DNA of 36,322 nucleotides from Pirellulales bacterium (GCA_016931075.1 JAFGFF010000397.1:1-36322), one strand, 5' to 3'; counted from the stretch's first letter, positions 23,408-32,203 are shown. Numbers and translations are program-made. Notes: generated by a model from the sequence alone, not told the origin.

Positions 23408-24964
23408 ATGAACCGACTTCTCATCTGCCGTTTGCTGGGTCTGATCGCGCTGCTGATCGGGGCGTCGATGCTCTTGAGCCTGCCGTGGGCGTTCCCGCTG
23501 TTCGGGCAGGTGGATCATTTCGATAGCCGGAGCGTCATCGGGTTCCTGGGGTCGATGGCCGTGTGCGGGCTGGTGGGCGGGGTGCTGATGCGCGTCGGGC
23601 GGTCGGCTGCCGGAGAGCGTCTCTTCCGACGCGAGGCCATCGCCGTCGTCGGCCTGAGCTGGCTCTTGGCCACCGTGCTGGGGGCCATGCCCTTCTGGTT
23701 TACCGGCACGTGTTCCGGACGAAACGACGCCGGCGAGCCCGTCGCGATGAATCTGGTGGACGGACTGTTCGAGTCGGCCTCGGGCTTCAGCGGCACGGGA
23801 TCGACCGTATTGACCAAACTGCAAGACCGTGAACTGATTCCCCGGGCGGTCCTCTTCTGGCGTTCGCAGACGCACTTTCTCGGCGGACTGGGCATCATGG
23901 TCCTATTCGTGGCGATTCTCGGCATGGGCTCGGCCGGCAAGGCCTTGATGCTGACCGAGATGCCCGGTCCTGCTCAGGAATCGGCCCACGCCCGGAGCCA
24001 ACGGGCCGCTTGGGTTTTCGCCTCCATCTTCGTCGGCCTGACGCTCGTGCTGAGCATCATTCTCAAATTCCAAGGCATGGACGTCTTTGATGCGCTGTGC
24101 CACTCGTTCGGCACGATCGCCACCGGCGGATTCAGCACCTACGACGACAGCGTCGCGCACTTCAACAACGTGTCGATCGAAATGACGATCATGGTCTTCA
24201 TGATCATCGCCTGCACGAACTTCACCCTGCTGTACTATGTGCTCATCTGGCGGCCCGGCAAGCTACTGGCCGATATTGAGTTCCGCACCTACCTGATCAT
24301 CATGGCCACCGTGATGCTGCTGATCGTCGGGTTCGGGCTGCACTACGAGAATTTCGCCGGGCTGGGCGACGCCTTCCGTTACGGGTCGTTCCAGGTCGCC
24401 TCGATCATGACCAACACGGGCTTCGGCACGGCCGATTTCGATAAGTGGAACAGTTTTGGTCGTGGGTTATTGCTGCTTCTGATGTTTATTGGCGGTTGCG
24501 CGGGCAGCACGAGTTGCAGCGTGAAGGTGATCCGCTACATCCTCTTCTTCAAAATCCTCGGCCTGGAACTGGAGCATATTTTCCACCCGTCGGTGGTCCG
24601 CCACGTCCGCCTGGGCGGCAAGCCGCTGCCCGACCCGGATCTGCGCAAGGACGTCCTGGTCTACTTTGCGATCATCCTTCTGTTGTTCTTGGTGGCCTGG
24701 CTCCTGGTCGTCGCACTGGAGCCGGATGAGACTTGGGCCGAGTACAGCCGCCCGAATCACGACAAGCTGACCGACTGCGCCAGCGCCGTGGCCGCCACGC
24801 TCAACGGCGTCGGCCCGGGCCTGGGCATCGTCGGCGAGTCGCAAAACTACGCCCACTTCCACTGGCCCACCAAGCTCATCCTCACCTGGATGATGCTCCT
24901 GGGCCGGCTCGAAGTGTTCGTCCTCCTCGTCCTCTTCGTCCCCCGGTTCTGGCGACGGCGGTAG
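23408..24964 (+). CDS. trkH: TrkH/KtrB-family potassium transporter membrane subunit
   Basis: A 518-residue inner-membrane protein of the Trk/Ktr K+ uptake family with about ten hydrophobic segments. The four pore loops with filter glycines can be followed: SASGFSGTGSTV, TIATGGFSTYDDS, MTNTGFGTADF and LNGVGPGLGIVG. GGCAGSTSCSVKVIRY near residue 362 is the conserved gating-loop region. The partner RCK protein (TrkA/KtrA) is not in the window. ATG 23408 was chosen because the protein then begins with a short polar end and a membrane helix; a GTG at 23384 is the alternative. Confidence 0.93.
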   Translation: MNRLLICRLLGLIALLIGASMLLSLPWAFPLFGQVDHFDSRSVIGFLGSMAVCGLVGGVLMRVGRSAAGERLFRREAIAVVGLSWLLATVLGAMPFWFTGTCSGRNDAGEPVAMNLVDGLFESASGFSGTGSTVLTKLQDRELIPRAVLFWRSQTHFLGGLGIMVLFVAILGMGSAGKALMLTEMPGPAQESAHARSQRAAWVFASIFVGLTLVLSIILKFQGMDVFDALCHSFGTIATGGFSTYDDSVAHFNNVSIEMTIMVFMIIACTNFTLLYYVLIWRPGKLLADIEFRTYLIIMATVMLLIVGFGLHYENFAGLGDAFRYGSFQVASIMTNTGFGTADFDKWNSFGRGLLLLLMFIGGCAGSTSCSVKVIRYILFFKILGLELEHIFHPSVVRHVRLGGKPLPDPDLRKDVLVYFAIILLLFLVAWLLVVALEPDETWAEYSRPNHDKLTDCASAVAATLNGVGPGLGIVGESQNYAHFHWPTKLILTWMMLLGRLEVFVLLVLFVPRFWRRR

Positions 24965-25223
24965 CAGCTCAGTGATACGCTTTCTAATATCAAATAGCGC
25001 GGCACGGGGCGAAGAATAGCCTGTTTTCCTGCAGGGTAAACAGGCGGTCGAGTGCAGGATCAAGTTGGAATCGGCATGAGAAGTGTTCTTCTCTGTGTTG
25101 GGTGCTATGCTCAACGCTTGCGAGGGCACAACCATTTGGCGGGCGAAAGCCACAATTCCAAAAAGGCAAACAGGCGGTGGTGCTCAGGGTAAATGCGAAT
25201 AAATACGAAAGGATGCTGACACG
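24965..25223. other. Gap after trkH, no gene seen
   Basis: Lower GC than the surroundings, with the 11-mer AAACAGGCGGT repeated at 25038-25048 and 25168-25178 in the same orientation. No plausible gene or terminator for trkH was found. Confidence 0.5.
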
Positions 25224-25253
25224 AAAAAAGGGCCGTCGGAAATCCGACGGCCC
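25224..25253 (-). terminator. Strong rho-independent terminator of the PEP-CTERM-like gene
   Basis: On the minus strand the stem GGGCCGTCGG / CCGACGGCCC (10 bp, tetraloop ATTT) is followed directly by TTTTTT. It sits about 40 bases after the stop codon of the gene at 25293-26174. Confidence 0.92.
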
Positions 25254-25292
25254 AAGGCTTTTCGAAGAATCCTTGTGTCGCAATCAGGCTCG

Positions 25293-26174
25293 TTACCGTC
25301 TTCGGTGGACAAGAACCGCCAGGCCCGCCAGCAAAGTCCAAACGAGAATGCTAGATGCCTCGGGCACGGCACAAGCGGTCAGTTGAAGTGCGCCTTCCCA
25401 GCTTGTGCCGTAGGGCGCACCCTGAGTGCTCAGTTCGCTGCTAAATGGATCGATTGTCGATGGCAGAACGCCCCAACCTTGGTCATCGAAGAAAATAGCT
25501 CCCGTCTTGTCGGGGTCTGATTCCTGACCGTTCTGGCTACCAAGCCAAACACGGTAGGTTTCTCCAACAACCGGATCGGGATCATCCGCGTCCCAGCCAT
25601 TTCCGTCATCGTCCACGTTGACATCGACCGTGAAAGAGAACTCACCGATGTCATTTCCGTTGGGACGCAAATAGTTGGCCGGATCGTTCGTATACCAACG
25701 GACGATTGCATATCCGGTGATCCATGAATTGTCGATGACCTCGACGAACCAGCCGTTGCCAAGATCCGATGTCGCCGTGATGGTCGAGCCAGGCGCCATG
25801 ACAAGGGTCTCTCCCCAACTTCGCACAGGGCTGTTGTTGGCCATCCACATGTTGAATGACGCGATTCCCTCGTTCTCTCCCAGGCCGTTCACCCAATTGA
25901 CGTACGTGTTGTAGTCGTTGGGCTGCGAATGAGGAGCCGCCGGATTGTAGAAGGTCTCGTAATAGCCTCCCGTGCTGATATTCTTGAAGATTCGCCTTGC
26001 GTCAACTTGCGTTGCTTTGTACGTGCTCGGGTCATATTCGTCACCCGGCGTGGATGCGTAATTCCCGAGCAGGTCGTTCGGATCGAACTGGAACGTCACC
26101 ACGGCTGCCTGGGTAAGACCTGTGGCAGCTAGGATCAAACCAAAGGCGGCAAAGAGGACTACTAATTTCTTCAT
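25293..26174 (-). CDS. Secreted PEP-CTERM-like surface protein of unknown function
   Basis: A 293-residue protein with signal peptide (KKLVVLFAAFGLILAATGLTQA) and a C-terminal sorting tripartite: AVPEASS, the hydrophobic span ILVWTLLAGLAVLV, then HRRR. This matches the PEP-CTERM pattern handled by exosortase, although Ala replaces the second Pro. The body is rich in Asp, Asn, Gly, Tyr and Trp, as in secreted beta-sandwich proteins, and includes the acidic run DVNVDDDGNGWDADDPDP that may bind calcium. ATG 26174 follows CAGGAG, so the longer upstream frame is not used. The gene seems clearly lower in GC than its neighbours and has its own terminator, which hints at recent acquisition. Confidence 0.85.
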   Translation of the reverse strand: MKKLVVLFAAFGLILAATGLTQAAVVTFQFDPNDLLGNYASTPGDEYDPSTYKATQVDARRIFKNISTGGYYETFYNPAAPHSQPNDYNTYVNWVNGLGENEGIASFNMWMANNSPVRSWGETLVMAPGSTITATSDLGNGWFVEVIDNSWITGYAIVRWYTNDPANYLRPNGNDIGEFSFTVDVNVDDDGNGWDADDPDPVVGETYRVWLGSQNGQESDPDKTGAIFFDDQGWGVLPSTIDPFSSELSTQGAPYGTSWEGALQLTACAVPEASSILVWTLLAGLAVLVHRRR

Positions 26175-26300
26175 TCTCGGACTCCTGTTGCTCGTTTTCT
26201 GATGGTGTATTCCAGCGGTCTGGTGTTCCAATGCCCAAGAGCGCTCCCAATGCTTTCCGAGTACGCCCGGTGGGAGCTTCCCACGTTGGATTGGGAACAA

Positions 26301-26318
26301 ACACTTCTAGAGAAGTGT
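26301..26318. promoter_or_regulatory. Perfect palindrome, candidate operator
   Basis: ACACTTCT and AGAAGTGT are separated by AG. The palindrome lies 127 bases upstream of the start of the PEP-CTERM-like gene, within a 388-base gene-free stretch (26175-26562) that holds nothing else recognised. Function as an operator is inferred only from symmetry and position. Confidence 0.35.
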
Positions 26319-26562
26319 CTGCCGCAGAGGGGTTGTTCCTGACAGACAAATAAGCAATTTGGGGAGAACGGGGAGGCTGAGCGCAGAAGACCAGTCAGGG
26401 TGGCCTTGGTGGAATGAAACACAACGTTTTGCAGGACAAAGAGATACGATCGCCCCGGACCGCAACGCCATCCGGAAGAGGGGTATGGCTGATTAGGCTC
26501 CCACACCAGCAGAGCCAACAGGAAATGACATGCGGTCCCTAAGGGGCGTCTGTCTGGGATTT

Positions 26563-26811
26563 CTACTTTGGTTCCGTGTCTTTCTTCTCGCCCTCGGGTT
26601 TCTCGTCGCCAGTCTGCTTGTCGCCGGTTCCCTTGTCTGCTGACGCGCTGCCGCTGGCCGGGCAGCACGAACCACAGCCGCTTCCACTCGATGAGGAACC
26701 CCCGTCCTGCGGGCATGTGCCACACTCGCAGCCGGAGAACGCGAACAGACCAATCGCCAGCATCAGGCAGGCGACGGCCAGGGAATCAAAAATCGTTTGT
26801 TTGGTCTTCAT
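26563..26811 (-). CDS. Small cysteine-rich lipoprotein
   Basis: An 82-residue protein. A hydrophobic signal (SLAVACLMLAIGLFAF) ends in the lipobox-like FSGC, so Cys28 would be lipidated. The mature part begins CECGTC, then a Ser/Gly linker, then CGSCC, giving six Cys in 23 residues. It ends in a long Lys/Glu/Asp/Gly tail. The Cys pairs could bind a metal or form disulfides. AAGGAG lies 6 bases before ATG 26811; an ATG one codon earlier is the alternative. It is 42 bases downstream of the PqaA-like gene on the same strand. I do not recognise a family. Confidence 0.75.
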   Translation of the reverse strand: MKTKQTIFDSLAVACLMLAIGLFAFSGCECGTCPQDGGSSSSGSGCGSCCPASGSASADKGTGDKQTGDEKPEGEKKDTEPK

Positions 26812-26853
26812 CATTATCTCCTTCAATAGTCGTTATCGTTGATAAACCGACGT

Positions 26854-28236
26854 TCAGTCGGCATTCGGATCGCGATCCGGGAAGCCCATCCACGGGGGTG
26901 TGTAGGGGCTGGGTTGCTTGATCGGCGCGTTGCTGATCCGCTGGGGGAGGCTGGTGACGTAGCCTTTGAAGCCTTGGGCCATGTCGGTCACCTCGATCAT
27001 GTAGGCGTCGGGCTTGGCGCCGGGCACCGACGTTTCGAAGTAGCCGCCGTCCCGCTTGAGCATGAGCCAGTCGTACCAGACGTTGCCCGTCCAATAGGGA
27101 TTGTCGGTGTAGACGTACCAGACGAGGACCATTTGGACCTTGGCGTCGCTTTCGACCTTCGCCCGATAGTAGTTACGGTGGTTCTTCCGCTCGTACGAAA
27201 CGTCGGTAATCTTCGAGATGGGCCGGCCGTTGAAGATGTGGACAACCCACATCATGAAATCGGTGAACTGCTTGTCGTGGTAGTTATGGTGGCGGTAGTT
27301 CGGGATCATCTCGACCGTCATGGGCCGCTTGAGTCGTTCTTGCAGCAGGTTGACGTTGAACCGCTTGTAGCCGCCCTCGTCGGTCGCGCCGAGGTAAAAC
27401 ACGGGCACCTTGACTTCGTCCTGGAAGAAGGCGTGGTGGAAGCTCAAGTGCCACTCGGGCTTGTCCAAGCTGAAGACACCCTCGTTGCCCATGATGATGG
27501 GCGAGGCCACGCGATCATCGAACGCGGCGGCCACCGTGGCGCTGCGTCCGCACTTGGAATGCCCGCCGATCACCGCGCTGACCCGCTCGACCCCGAGCAC
27601 CTTCTGAAACACGTCCATCGCCCGGGTGTAGCTGACGCCCAACTGGCAGTTCATGTTGTAGTAGTTCTTGCCTGTCTTCTCGCGCATCCGGCTGAGGGCG
27701 TAGATGTCGACGTTCTCGATCCGGTCCTTCATGGTATGGGCGCCGGGGAGCGTCATGACCATGGTCGGGTAGCCGGTCCGCGTGGCGATCGGCTCGCCGA
27801 ACATGGCGACGTGCACGTCCATCGTCTGCCAACCGGGCGAGGCCACGATGACGACCTTGCCCTTGCGCTCTGGCGTCATGTTGATCGAATTGTCGGCCGG
27901 CATGAGGATCACGCTTGGGTGTTCCCACGCGCGACCCTCGAACTCCAGGCTGTTGAAATGAAGCTTGATCCGGCGGAGTTTTTTGGACGGATTGGTCTCA
28001 CTCTGGATGATCTCATCCGAGAGGATCTTCAGATCGGCTGGAACCAAGTCCTTTTTCACATCCGGCCAAACCTGCCTCGGCGTCGGCACATGGCGGTTGG
28101 CCTTCTGAAACTCGACCCATTGGGCCTGACGCTGTTCGGGCGTCTTGCTCCACTCATCGTCCGCAACCGTGCGTGCGGCCGCAGTCAGGGCGACGAATCC
28201 GGCAAGCGAAACAACAAGAAGCAAGTGGAGTCTCAT
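26854..28236 (-). CDS. Exported alpha/beta hydrolase of the PhoPQ-activated pathogenicity-related (PqaA) type
   Basis: A 460-residue secreted protein (signal RLHLLLVVSLAGFVALTAAA). The nucleophile elbow reads VIGGHSKCGRSATVAAAFDDRV with Ser227, matching the G-x-SK-x-G pattern and following DDRV of PqaA-like proteins. Further segments are PVFYLGATDEGG (acid region) and MIPNYRHHNYHD (possible His region). The C-terminal part (residues 360-450) looks like a beta-sandwich. The biochemical substrate of PqaA relatives is not established. ATG 28236 was chosen because the signal peptide follows directly; an ATG seven codons upstream is possible. The cysteine-rich lipoprotein gene follows closely. Confidence 0.72.
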   Translation of the reverse strand: MRLHLLLVVSLAGFVALTAAARTVADDEWSKTPEQRQAQWVEFQKANRHVPTPRQVWPDVKKDLVPADLKILSDEIIQSETNPSKKLRRIKLHFNSLEFEGRAWEHPSVILMPADNSINMTPERKGKVVIVASPGWQTMDVHVAMFGEPIATRTGYPTMVMTLPGAHTMKDRIENVDIYALSRMREKTGKNYYNMNCQLGVSYTRAMDVFQKVLGVERVSAVIGGHSKCGRSATVAAAFDDRVASPIIMGNEGVFSLDKPEWHLSFHHAFFQDEVKVPVFYLGATDEGGYKRFNVNLLQERLKRPMTVEMIPNYRHHNYHDKQFTDFMMWVVHIFNGRPISKITDVSYERKNHRNYYRAKVESDAKVQMVLVWYVYTDNPYWTGNVWYDWLMLKRDGGYFETSVPGAKPDAYMIEVTDMAQGFKGYVTSLPQRISNAPIKQPSPYTPPWMGFPDRDPNAD

Positions 28237-28313
28237 GGTGCATTCCTTCTTGAACATGAATGGGCACGCAGCAAGGCTCCCTGCGGCGGGTGGATGTGGT
28301 CATTGCGTCGAAC

Positions 28314-29339
28314 TCAATAATGCGTCTCTTCGTCCGGCCGGATCTTGCCAATGAAGATCTTGTACACGTAGGCTGTGTAGATCAACACCAAGGGCATGCC
28401 GACCAGAGCAACCCCCAGCATCCATGCGAGCGTGCGAGGGGTGGAAGATGCATTATAAATCGTCAGGCTGTAGTTGGCCAGATCCAGGCTCGACGGGACC
28501 ATCGTGGGGTAAAGGCTCACGCCCACCAGGGCCATCATCGAGCCGATGATCGCGGCCGAGGCCAAAAACGCGCTGACCAACCGCCCGGCTCGCAGGAAGA
28601 TCGGCACGGCCGCCATTGCCGCGAGCAGCAAGACCAGGGCGGCCCAGAACAGAGGATTCTGTTTGACGTGTTGGAACAAGTGCGGGGCCTCGAACAGGCT
28701 CATGGCCGTGGCCGCCACGTAGAGCAAGACGAACCCGGCCCATGCCCCGGTCGCCCAGCGGGTCATCCGACGCGAAAAATCCCCCTCGGTTCGCGCGGCC
28801 AGGAAGATGGCCCCGTGCATGACGAACAGGACCAGACTCAGCACGCCGACCAGCAGCGAGTAGGGATTCAACAGATCCAGGAACGCGATGTGCAGGTTCC
28901 CTTGGGCGTCGATCGGCAGCCCTCGCAGGACGTTGCCCAGGGCCACGCCGTAGAGCAGGGCCGGCACGACGCTCCCGAGCCAGAAGGCCACGTCCCAGAA
29001 CCGCCGCCACGCCGCGCTGTCGACCTGGACGCGAAACTCCATCGAGACCGCGCGGAAGATCAATGCAGCCAACAGCAGCATGAACGCCAAGTAGTAGCCG
29101 CTGAACACGGTGGCATAGACGGCCGGGAACGCGGCGAACATGGCCCCGCCCCCGGTCAAGAGCCAGACCTCGTTGCCGTCCCAGACCGGCTCGATCGACG
29201 TCAGACCCAGCCGCCGCTCGGTCTCATTGCGGGCGAAGATATGCAGCACGCCCACGCCCAGGTCAAACCCGTCGAGGATCGCGTAGCCGACCAGCAGCAC
29301 GCCGATCAGAAGGAACCAGGCCGTCTGCAAGTCCATCAT
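28314..29339 (-). CDS. cydB: Cytochrome bd-type oxidase subunit II
   Basis: A 341-residue integral membrane protein, the second core subunit of the quinol:O2 oxidoreductase. The N terminus LLVGYAILDGFDLGVGVLH and the following TSIEPVWDGNEVWLLTGGGAMFAAFP are family signatures. About eight hydrophobic helices follow. AAGGAGGT lies just upstream of the first of two adjacent ATG codons. The start codon overlaps the cydA stop by four bases (ATGA, 29336-29339), so the two subunits are translationally coupled. Confidence 0.96.
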   Translation of the reverse strand: MMDLQTAWFLLIGVLLVGYAILDGFDLGVGVLHIFARNETERRLGLTSIEPVWDGNEVWLLTGGGAMFAAFPAVYATVFSGYYLAFMLLLAALIFRAVSMEFRVQVDSAAWRRFWDVAFWLGSVVPALLYGVALGNVLRGLPIDAQGNLHIAFLDLLNPYSLLVGVLSLVLFVMHGAIFLAARTEGDFSRRMTRWATGAWAGFVLLYVAATAMSLFEAPHLFQHVKQNPLFWAALVLLLAAMAAVPIFLRAGRLVSAFLASAAIIGSMMALVGVSLYPTMVPSSLDLANYSLTIYNASSTPRTLAWMLGVALVGMPLVLIYTAYVYKIFIGKIRPDEETHY

Positions 29340-30691
29340 GCCGACACCTCCTTCACCGCGTCCATCGCCTCCGGGCCGCGCCGGATCTTCCGCACCAGGA
29401 CGAACAGATACAAGGCTCCCAAAAACAGATAGATCGTTCCGAACAGGATGATCGAGAACAGAACCTCGCCGCCGGCGACGTTCCTCGAAAAGGCGTCGGC
29501 CGTCTTGAGCACCCGATAGACGACCCACGGCTGGCGACCGACTTCCGCGACGATCCATCCCAACTGACACGCCAGTAACGGCAGGGGAATGGCCCAAAGG
29601 ATCGCGCGGAGATACCACCTCGTCGCGTCGAGCTTCCCTCGCCACCACAACCATGCACCTAGCACGGTCAACAGAATGAACAGCAGGCCCAACCCGACCA
29701 TGATGTGGAACGACACGAACGTGGGGATGAACGGCGGGCCCGGATAACCTTCTTTGGCCAGGTCTTCCATCCCGGCCACGTGGGCGTCGACGCTGCCGTA
29801 GGCCAGCCAGCTCAGCATCCCGGGCATGGCGATGACCATGTGCAACTCGGGTGGTTCGTCGGTCGGAACTCCAAAAGGCGTCAGTGGGGCGTGGCTCTGC
29901 CCTCGCACGATCCCTTCCATCGCGGCCAGCTTCTCCGGCTGCGTGGCGGCCACCTGCCGGGCGTGGTGATGGCCCGAGGGGTACAACGACGCCACGGCCG
30001 TGACCAGCCCGACGACCAAGGCCAACCGCAGGGCTTTCTTCGCAACGGGCACGTCACTCTCTCGTTTCCTCAACAGCAGGTAGGCGGCGATGCCGGCCAT
30101 CAAGAACGCGCCACACGTGCCGGCGGCCATCATGGTATGGAAGAACCGGATCACGGTCGACGGGTTGAGCACGGCTTCCTGGAAATTGGTCAGTTCGGCC
30201 CGCCCGTTCTGGAGGATGTATCCGGCCGGCGTCTGCTGCCACGAGTTGGCCACGAGGATCCAGAACGCCGACAGGGTCGCCCCGAGAGCTACCATGAAGA
30301 TCGAGAACCAGTGCACGCCGCGCGACACGCGATTCCACCCGAAGAGATAGACGGCCAGGAATGTCGATTCGAGAAAGAACGAAACGACCGCCTCGATCGC
30401 CAGCGGGGCGCCGAAGATGTCGCCGACGAACTTGGAGTACTCGGCCCAATTCGTGCCGAACTGGAACTCCATGACGATGCCGGTCGCCACGCCGACGACG
30501 AACGTCAGGCCCAGGATCTTGCCGAAGAACCGACCCACCCGGGCCCAGTCGGGATCCCCGCGCCGCCAGGCGATCCCCTCGGCCACGACCAGCAGCCACG
30601 CCAGCCCGATCGTCAACGGGGGGAAGAGAAAATGAAAACCCACGGTCAGGGCGAACTGAATCCGTGACAAGACAAGCGGATCGAGCTGCAC
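29336..30691 (-). CDS. cydA: Cytochrome bd-type oxidase subunit I
   Basis: A 451-residue quinol oxidase subunit carrying the haems. His20 (VGFHFLFPPLTIG) and His185 (RFFHTMMAAG) match the haem ligands. Glu100 and Glu108 (IEAVVSFFLEST) match the haem d pair, and the Met of FHIMVGLG matches the haem b558 ligand. The quinol loop has KLAAMEGIVRG (conserved Lys and Glu) but is of the short type without the long E. coli insertion. GRQPWVVY near the C terminus is diagnostic. It starts at a GTG with GGGAGG upstream. The ZIP transporter stop is only 16 bases upstream, so all three genes probably share a transcript. bd oxidases scavenge O2 at low concentration. Confidence 0.96.
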   Translation of the reverse strand: MQLDPLVLSRIQFALTVGFHFLFPPLTIGLAWLLVVAEGIAWRRGDPDWARVGRFFGKILGLTFVVGVATGIVMEFQFGTNWAEYSKFVGDIFGAPLAIEAVVSFFLESTFLAVYLFGWNRVSRGVHWFSIFMVALGATLSAFWILVANSWQQTPAGYILQNGRAELTNFQEAVLNPSTVIRFFHTMMAAGTCGAFLMAGIAAYLLLRKRESDVPVAKKALRLALVVGLVTAVASLYPSGHHHARQVAATQPEKLAAMEGIVRGQSHAPLTPFGVPTDEPPELHMVIAMPGMLSWLAYGSVDAHVAGMEDLAKEGYPGPPFIPTFVSFHIMVGLGLLFILLTVLGAWLWWRGKLDATRWYLRAILWAIPLPLLACQLGWIVAEVGRQPWVVYRVLKTADAFSRNVAGGEVLFSIILFGTIYLFLGALYLFVLVRKIRRGPEAMDAVKEVSA

Positions 30692-30707
30692 GGCGTTTCC
30701 TCCCGGG

Positions 30708-31532
30708 TTAACCGAGTGCGACGTCCAGAACCATCATGATCGTGAATCCCATCAGGGTGCCCGCGGTGGCGAAGTCGCCGTAGCCGTTGCGCTGCGACTC
30801 GGGCACGAGTTCTTCGACGACGACGAAGATCATGGCCCCCGCGGCGAAGGCCAGGGCGTAGGGCAGGATGGGCGTCATTGCCAGGACGGCCCAGGCGCCG
30901 AGCACGCCGGCCATCGGCTCGACCATGCCGGACGCCTGGCCGTACATGAACGCTTTGAACCGGCCCATCCCCTCGCGCCGCAGAGGCATCGACACGGCCA
31001 GCCCCTCGGGGAAGTTCTGGATGCCGATGCCGATCGCCAGGGCAATGCCGCCGAGCATGAGCGATCGGGCAAGCTCCGGCGTGGCCGCATTGGCGGCCGC
31101 CCCGAACGCCACCCCGACAGCCAGGCCTTCTGGAATGTTGTGCAGTGTGATGGCCGACACCAACAGCACGCTCCGCTGCCACGAGGTCTTCACACCTTCG
31201 GCCTCGGAAATATCTAGGCCAAGGTGTAAGTGGGGCAGGATCTTGTCGACCAGATACAAGCAAAACCCGCCGGCCAGGAAACCGGCCGCCGCCGGGAACC
31301 AGGCGCCGTCGGACATTTCGATCGCCGGGGCCAGAAGCGACCAGTAACTGGCCGCGATCATGACCCCGGCCGACAGCCCAAGCATCCCGTCGAGCAGCTT
31401 CTGGTTGAATCGGGCCGTGAAGAAGACCATCGCCGCGCCGGCGGCGGTGACGAACCACGTGAACAACGTGCCAAAGAGGGCCTGAAGGACGACGTGATAC
31501 TGCCCAAGGAAGTCGCCAAGCTGTTCTTGCAT
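30708..31532 (-). CDS. ZIP-family divalent metal transporter
   Basis: A 274-residue inner-membrane protein with about eight hydrophobic segments. The two metal-site signatures are HNIPEGLAVG (131-140) and QNFPEGLAVS (172-181), and a third acidic motif VEELVPES is near residue 247. These are typical of ZupT-like importers of zinc, iron or manganese. A HLHLG pair lies in the cytoplasmic loop. GAGGGAAC precedes the ATG. Being immediately upstream of cydAB, it might supply metal to the oxygen-defence proteins, but metal preference cannot be read from sequence. Confidence 0.92.
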   Translation of the reverse strand: MQEQLGDFLGQYHVVLQALFGTLFTWFVTAAGAAMVFFTARFNQKLLDGMLGLSAGVMIAASYWSLLAPAIEMSDGAWFPAAAGFLAGGFCLYLVDKILPHLHLGLDISEAEGVKTSWQRSVLLVSAITLHNIPEGLAVGVAFGAAANAATPELARSLMLGGIALAIGIGIQNFPEGLAVSMPLRREGMGRFKAFMYGQASGMVEPMAGVLGAWAVLAMTPILPYALAFAAGAMIFVVVEELVPESQRNGYGDFATAGTLMGFTIMMVLDVALG

Positions 31533-31566
31533 GTTCCCTCACTCCGGCCAGACGCCAGCACCGCTT

Positions 31567-31701
31567 TCAGGACGACTTCTCTCCCCGAATCTTCTTCGGC
31601 TTGCAGACGTGCTCTTTCTTCTTCGACACCGCGCCGCATTTCGTGCACCGGAACCGCCCCGGCTTGGGCTTGTCCTCCGATTTCCTGTTCAAGCACCGCA
31701 T
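31567..31701 (-). CDS. 44-residue basic zinc-ribbon protein
   Basis: A tiny gene encoding 44 residues. It begins MRCLNRKSEDKP, has the knuckle FRCTKCGAVSKKKEHVC (Cys19, Cys22, Cys33, and possibly Cys3 as fourth ligand) and ends in KPKKIRGEKSS. It is very basic. GGAAGG lies nine bases before the ATG, and the stop is TGA. A similar pattern (CKKCG, a Lys-rich turn, CKPKKI) is found in small proteins of other bacteria as I remember them. It lies between the ZIP gene (34 bases away) and rubredoxin. Binding of zinc or iron, possibly contact with nucleic acid, is inference. Confidence 0.75.
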   Translation of the reverse strand: MRCLNRKSEDKPKPGRFRCTKCGAVSKKKEHVCKPKKIRGEKSS

Positions 31702-31727
31702 GGATAGTTGCCTTCCGCATGGCAAAG

Positions 31728-31803
31728 TTCGTAGGCCGGATCGAGACCCGGCTTGGGACTCTGGCCGACTCGGACATTGCCGGGTCTAGACCCGGCCTAC
31801 GAA
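31728..31803. repeat. Inverted repeat, 24-bp arms (GTAGGCCGG family)
   Basis: Arms at about 31728-31751 and 31780-31803 are reverse complements with two mismatches (phrase TTCGTAGGCCGG, CCGGCCTACGAA). The internal TCGAGA/TCTAGA also makes each arm nearly self-complementary. A half copy of the same family occurs at 33757-33780. Confidence 0.88.
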
Positions 31804-31849
31804 TGATCCCACCGGGCACACCATTGCGCCCGGTGGATCGTTGTGCGGT

Positions 31850-32023
31850 CTAGCCTTCGTACTCGTCCTCGGGCACGAACTCTTCCTTGCCGGAGCCGCA
31901 CTCGGGGCAGACGAAATCCTCGGGCAGGTCCTCGAACGAGGTGCCCGGCTCGATGCCTTCCTCGGGTAGCCCTTTTTCCGGATCGTATACCCAACCACAC
32001 GGCTCACAGACGTAGCGTTCCAT
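31850..32023 (-). CDS. Rubredoxin
   Basis: A 57-residue one-iron electron carrier. Iron ligands are Cys6 and Cys9 ([15 protein letters not shown]) and Cys39 and Cys42 (FVCPECG). The spacing and the central [11 protein letters not shown] are canonical. Rubredoxin is the usual electron donor to superoxide reductase, which is encoded two genes upstream. ATG 32023 gives the standard N terminus and has GGAG 11 bases upstream; two earlier in-frame starts are less likely. Confidence 0.97.
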   Translation of the reverse strand: MERYVCEPCGWVYDPEKGLPEEGIEPGTSFEDLPEDFVCPECGSGKEEFVPEDEYEG

Positions 32024-32203
32024 GGTTCGCATTCTCCAAAGCAATAAGATTCACAACTCGCGCTCTTCCCGGCCACCCGGCCGACGCGATCCGCCCCCTA
32101 TTCCACCCGGTTTCCGACGTTTGTGCAACCGGGGTTGTTGGCCCCAGCCTCCTCGGGTGAGTTTCCCGATCCAGGCTGCTCCCCAAAAGACCGACTTTAC
32201 GGC

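Noticed and set aside
29340-29654. N-terminal extension of cydB by 105 codons
   Set aside because: It lies inside cydA in another frame. The ATGA overlap with AAGGAGGT defines the real cydB start.
32024-32203. Open frame between rubredoxin and the permease gene
   Set aside because: It overlaps the permease 3' end and the rubredoxin start and has no domain-like features.
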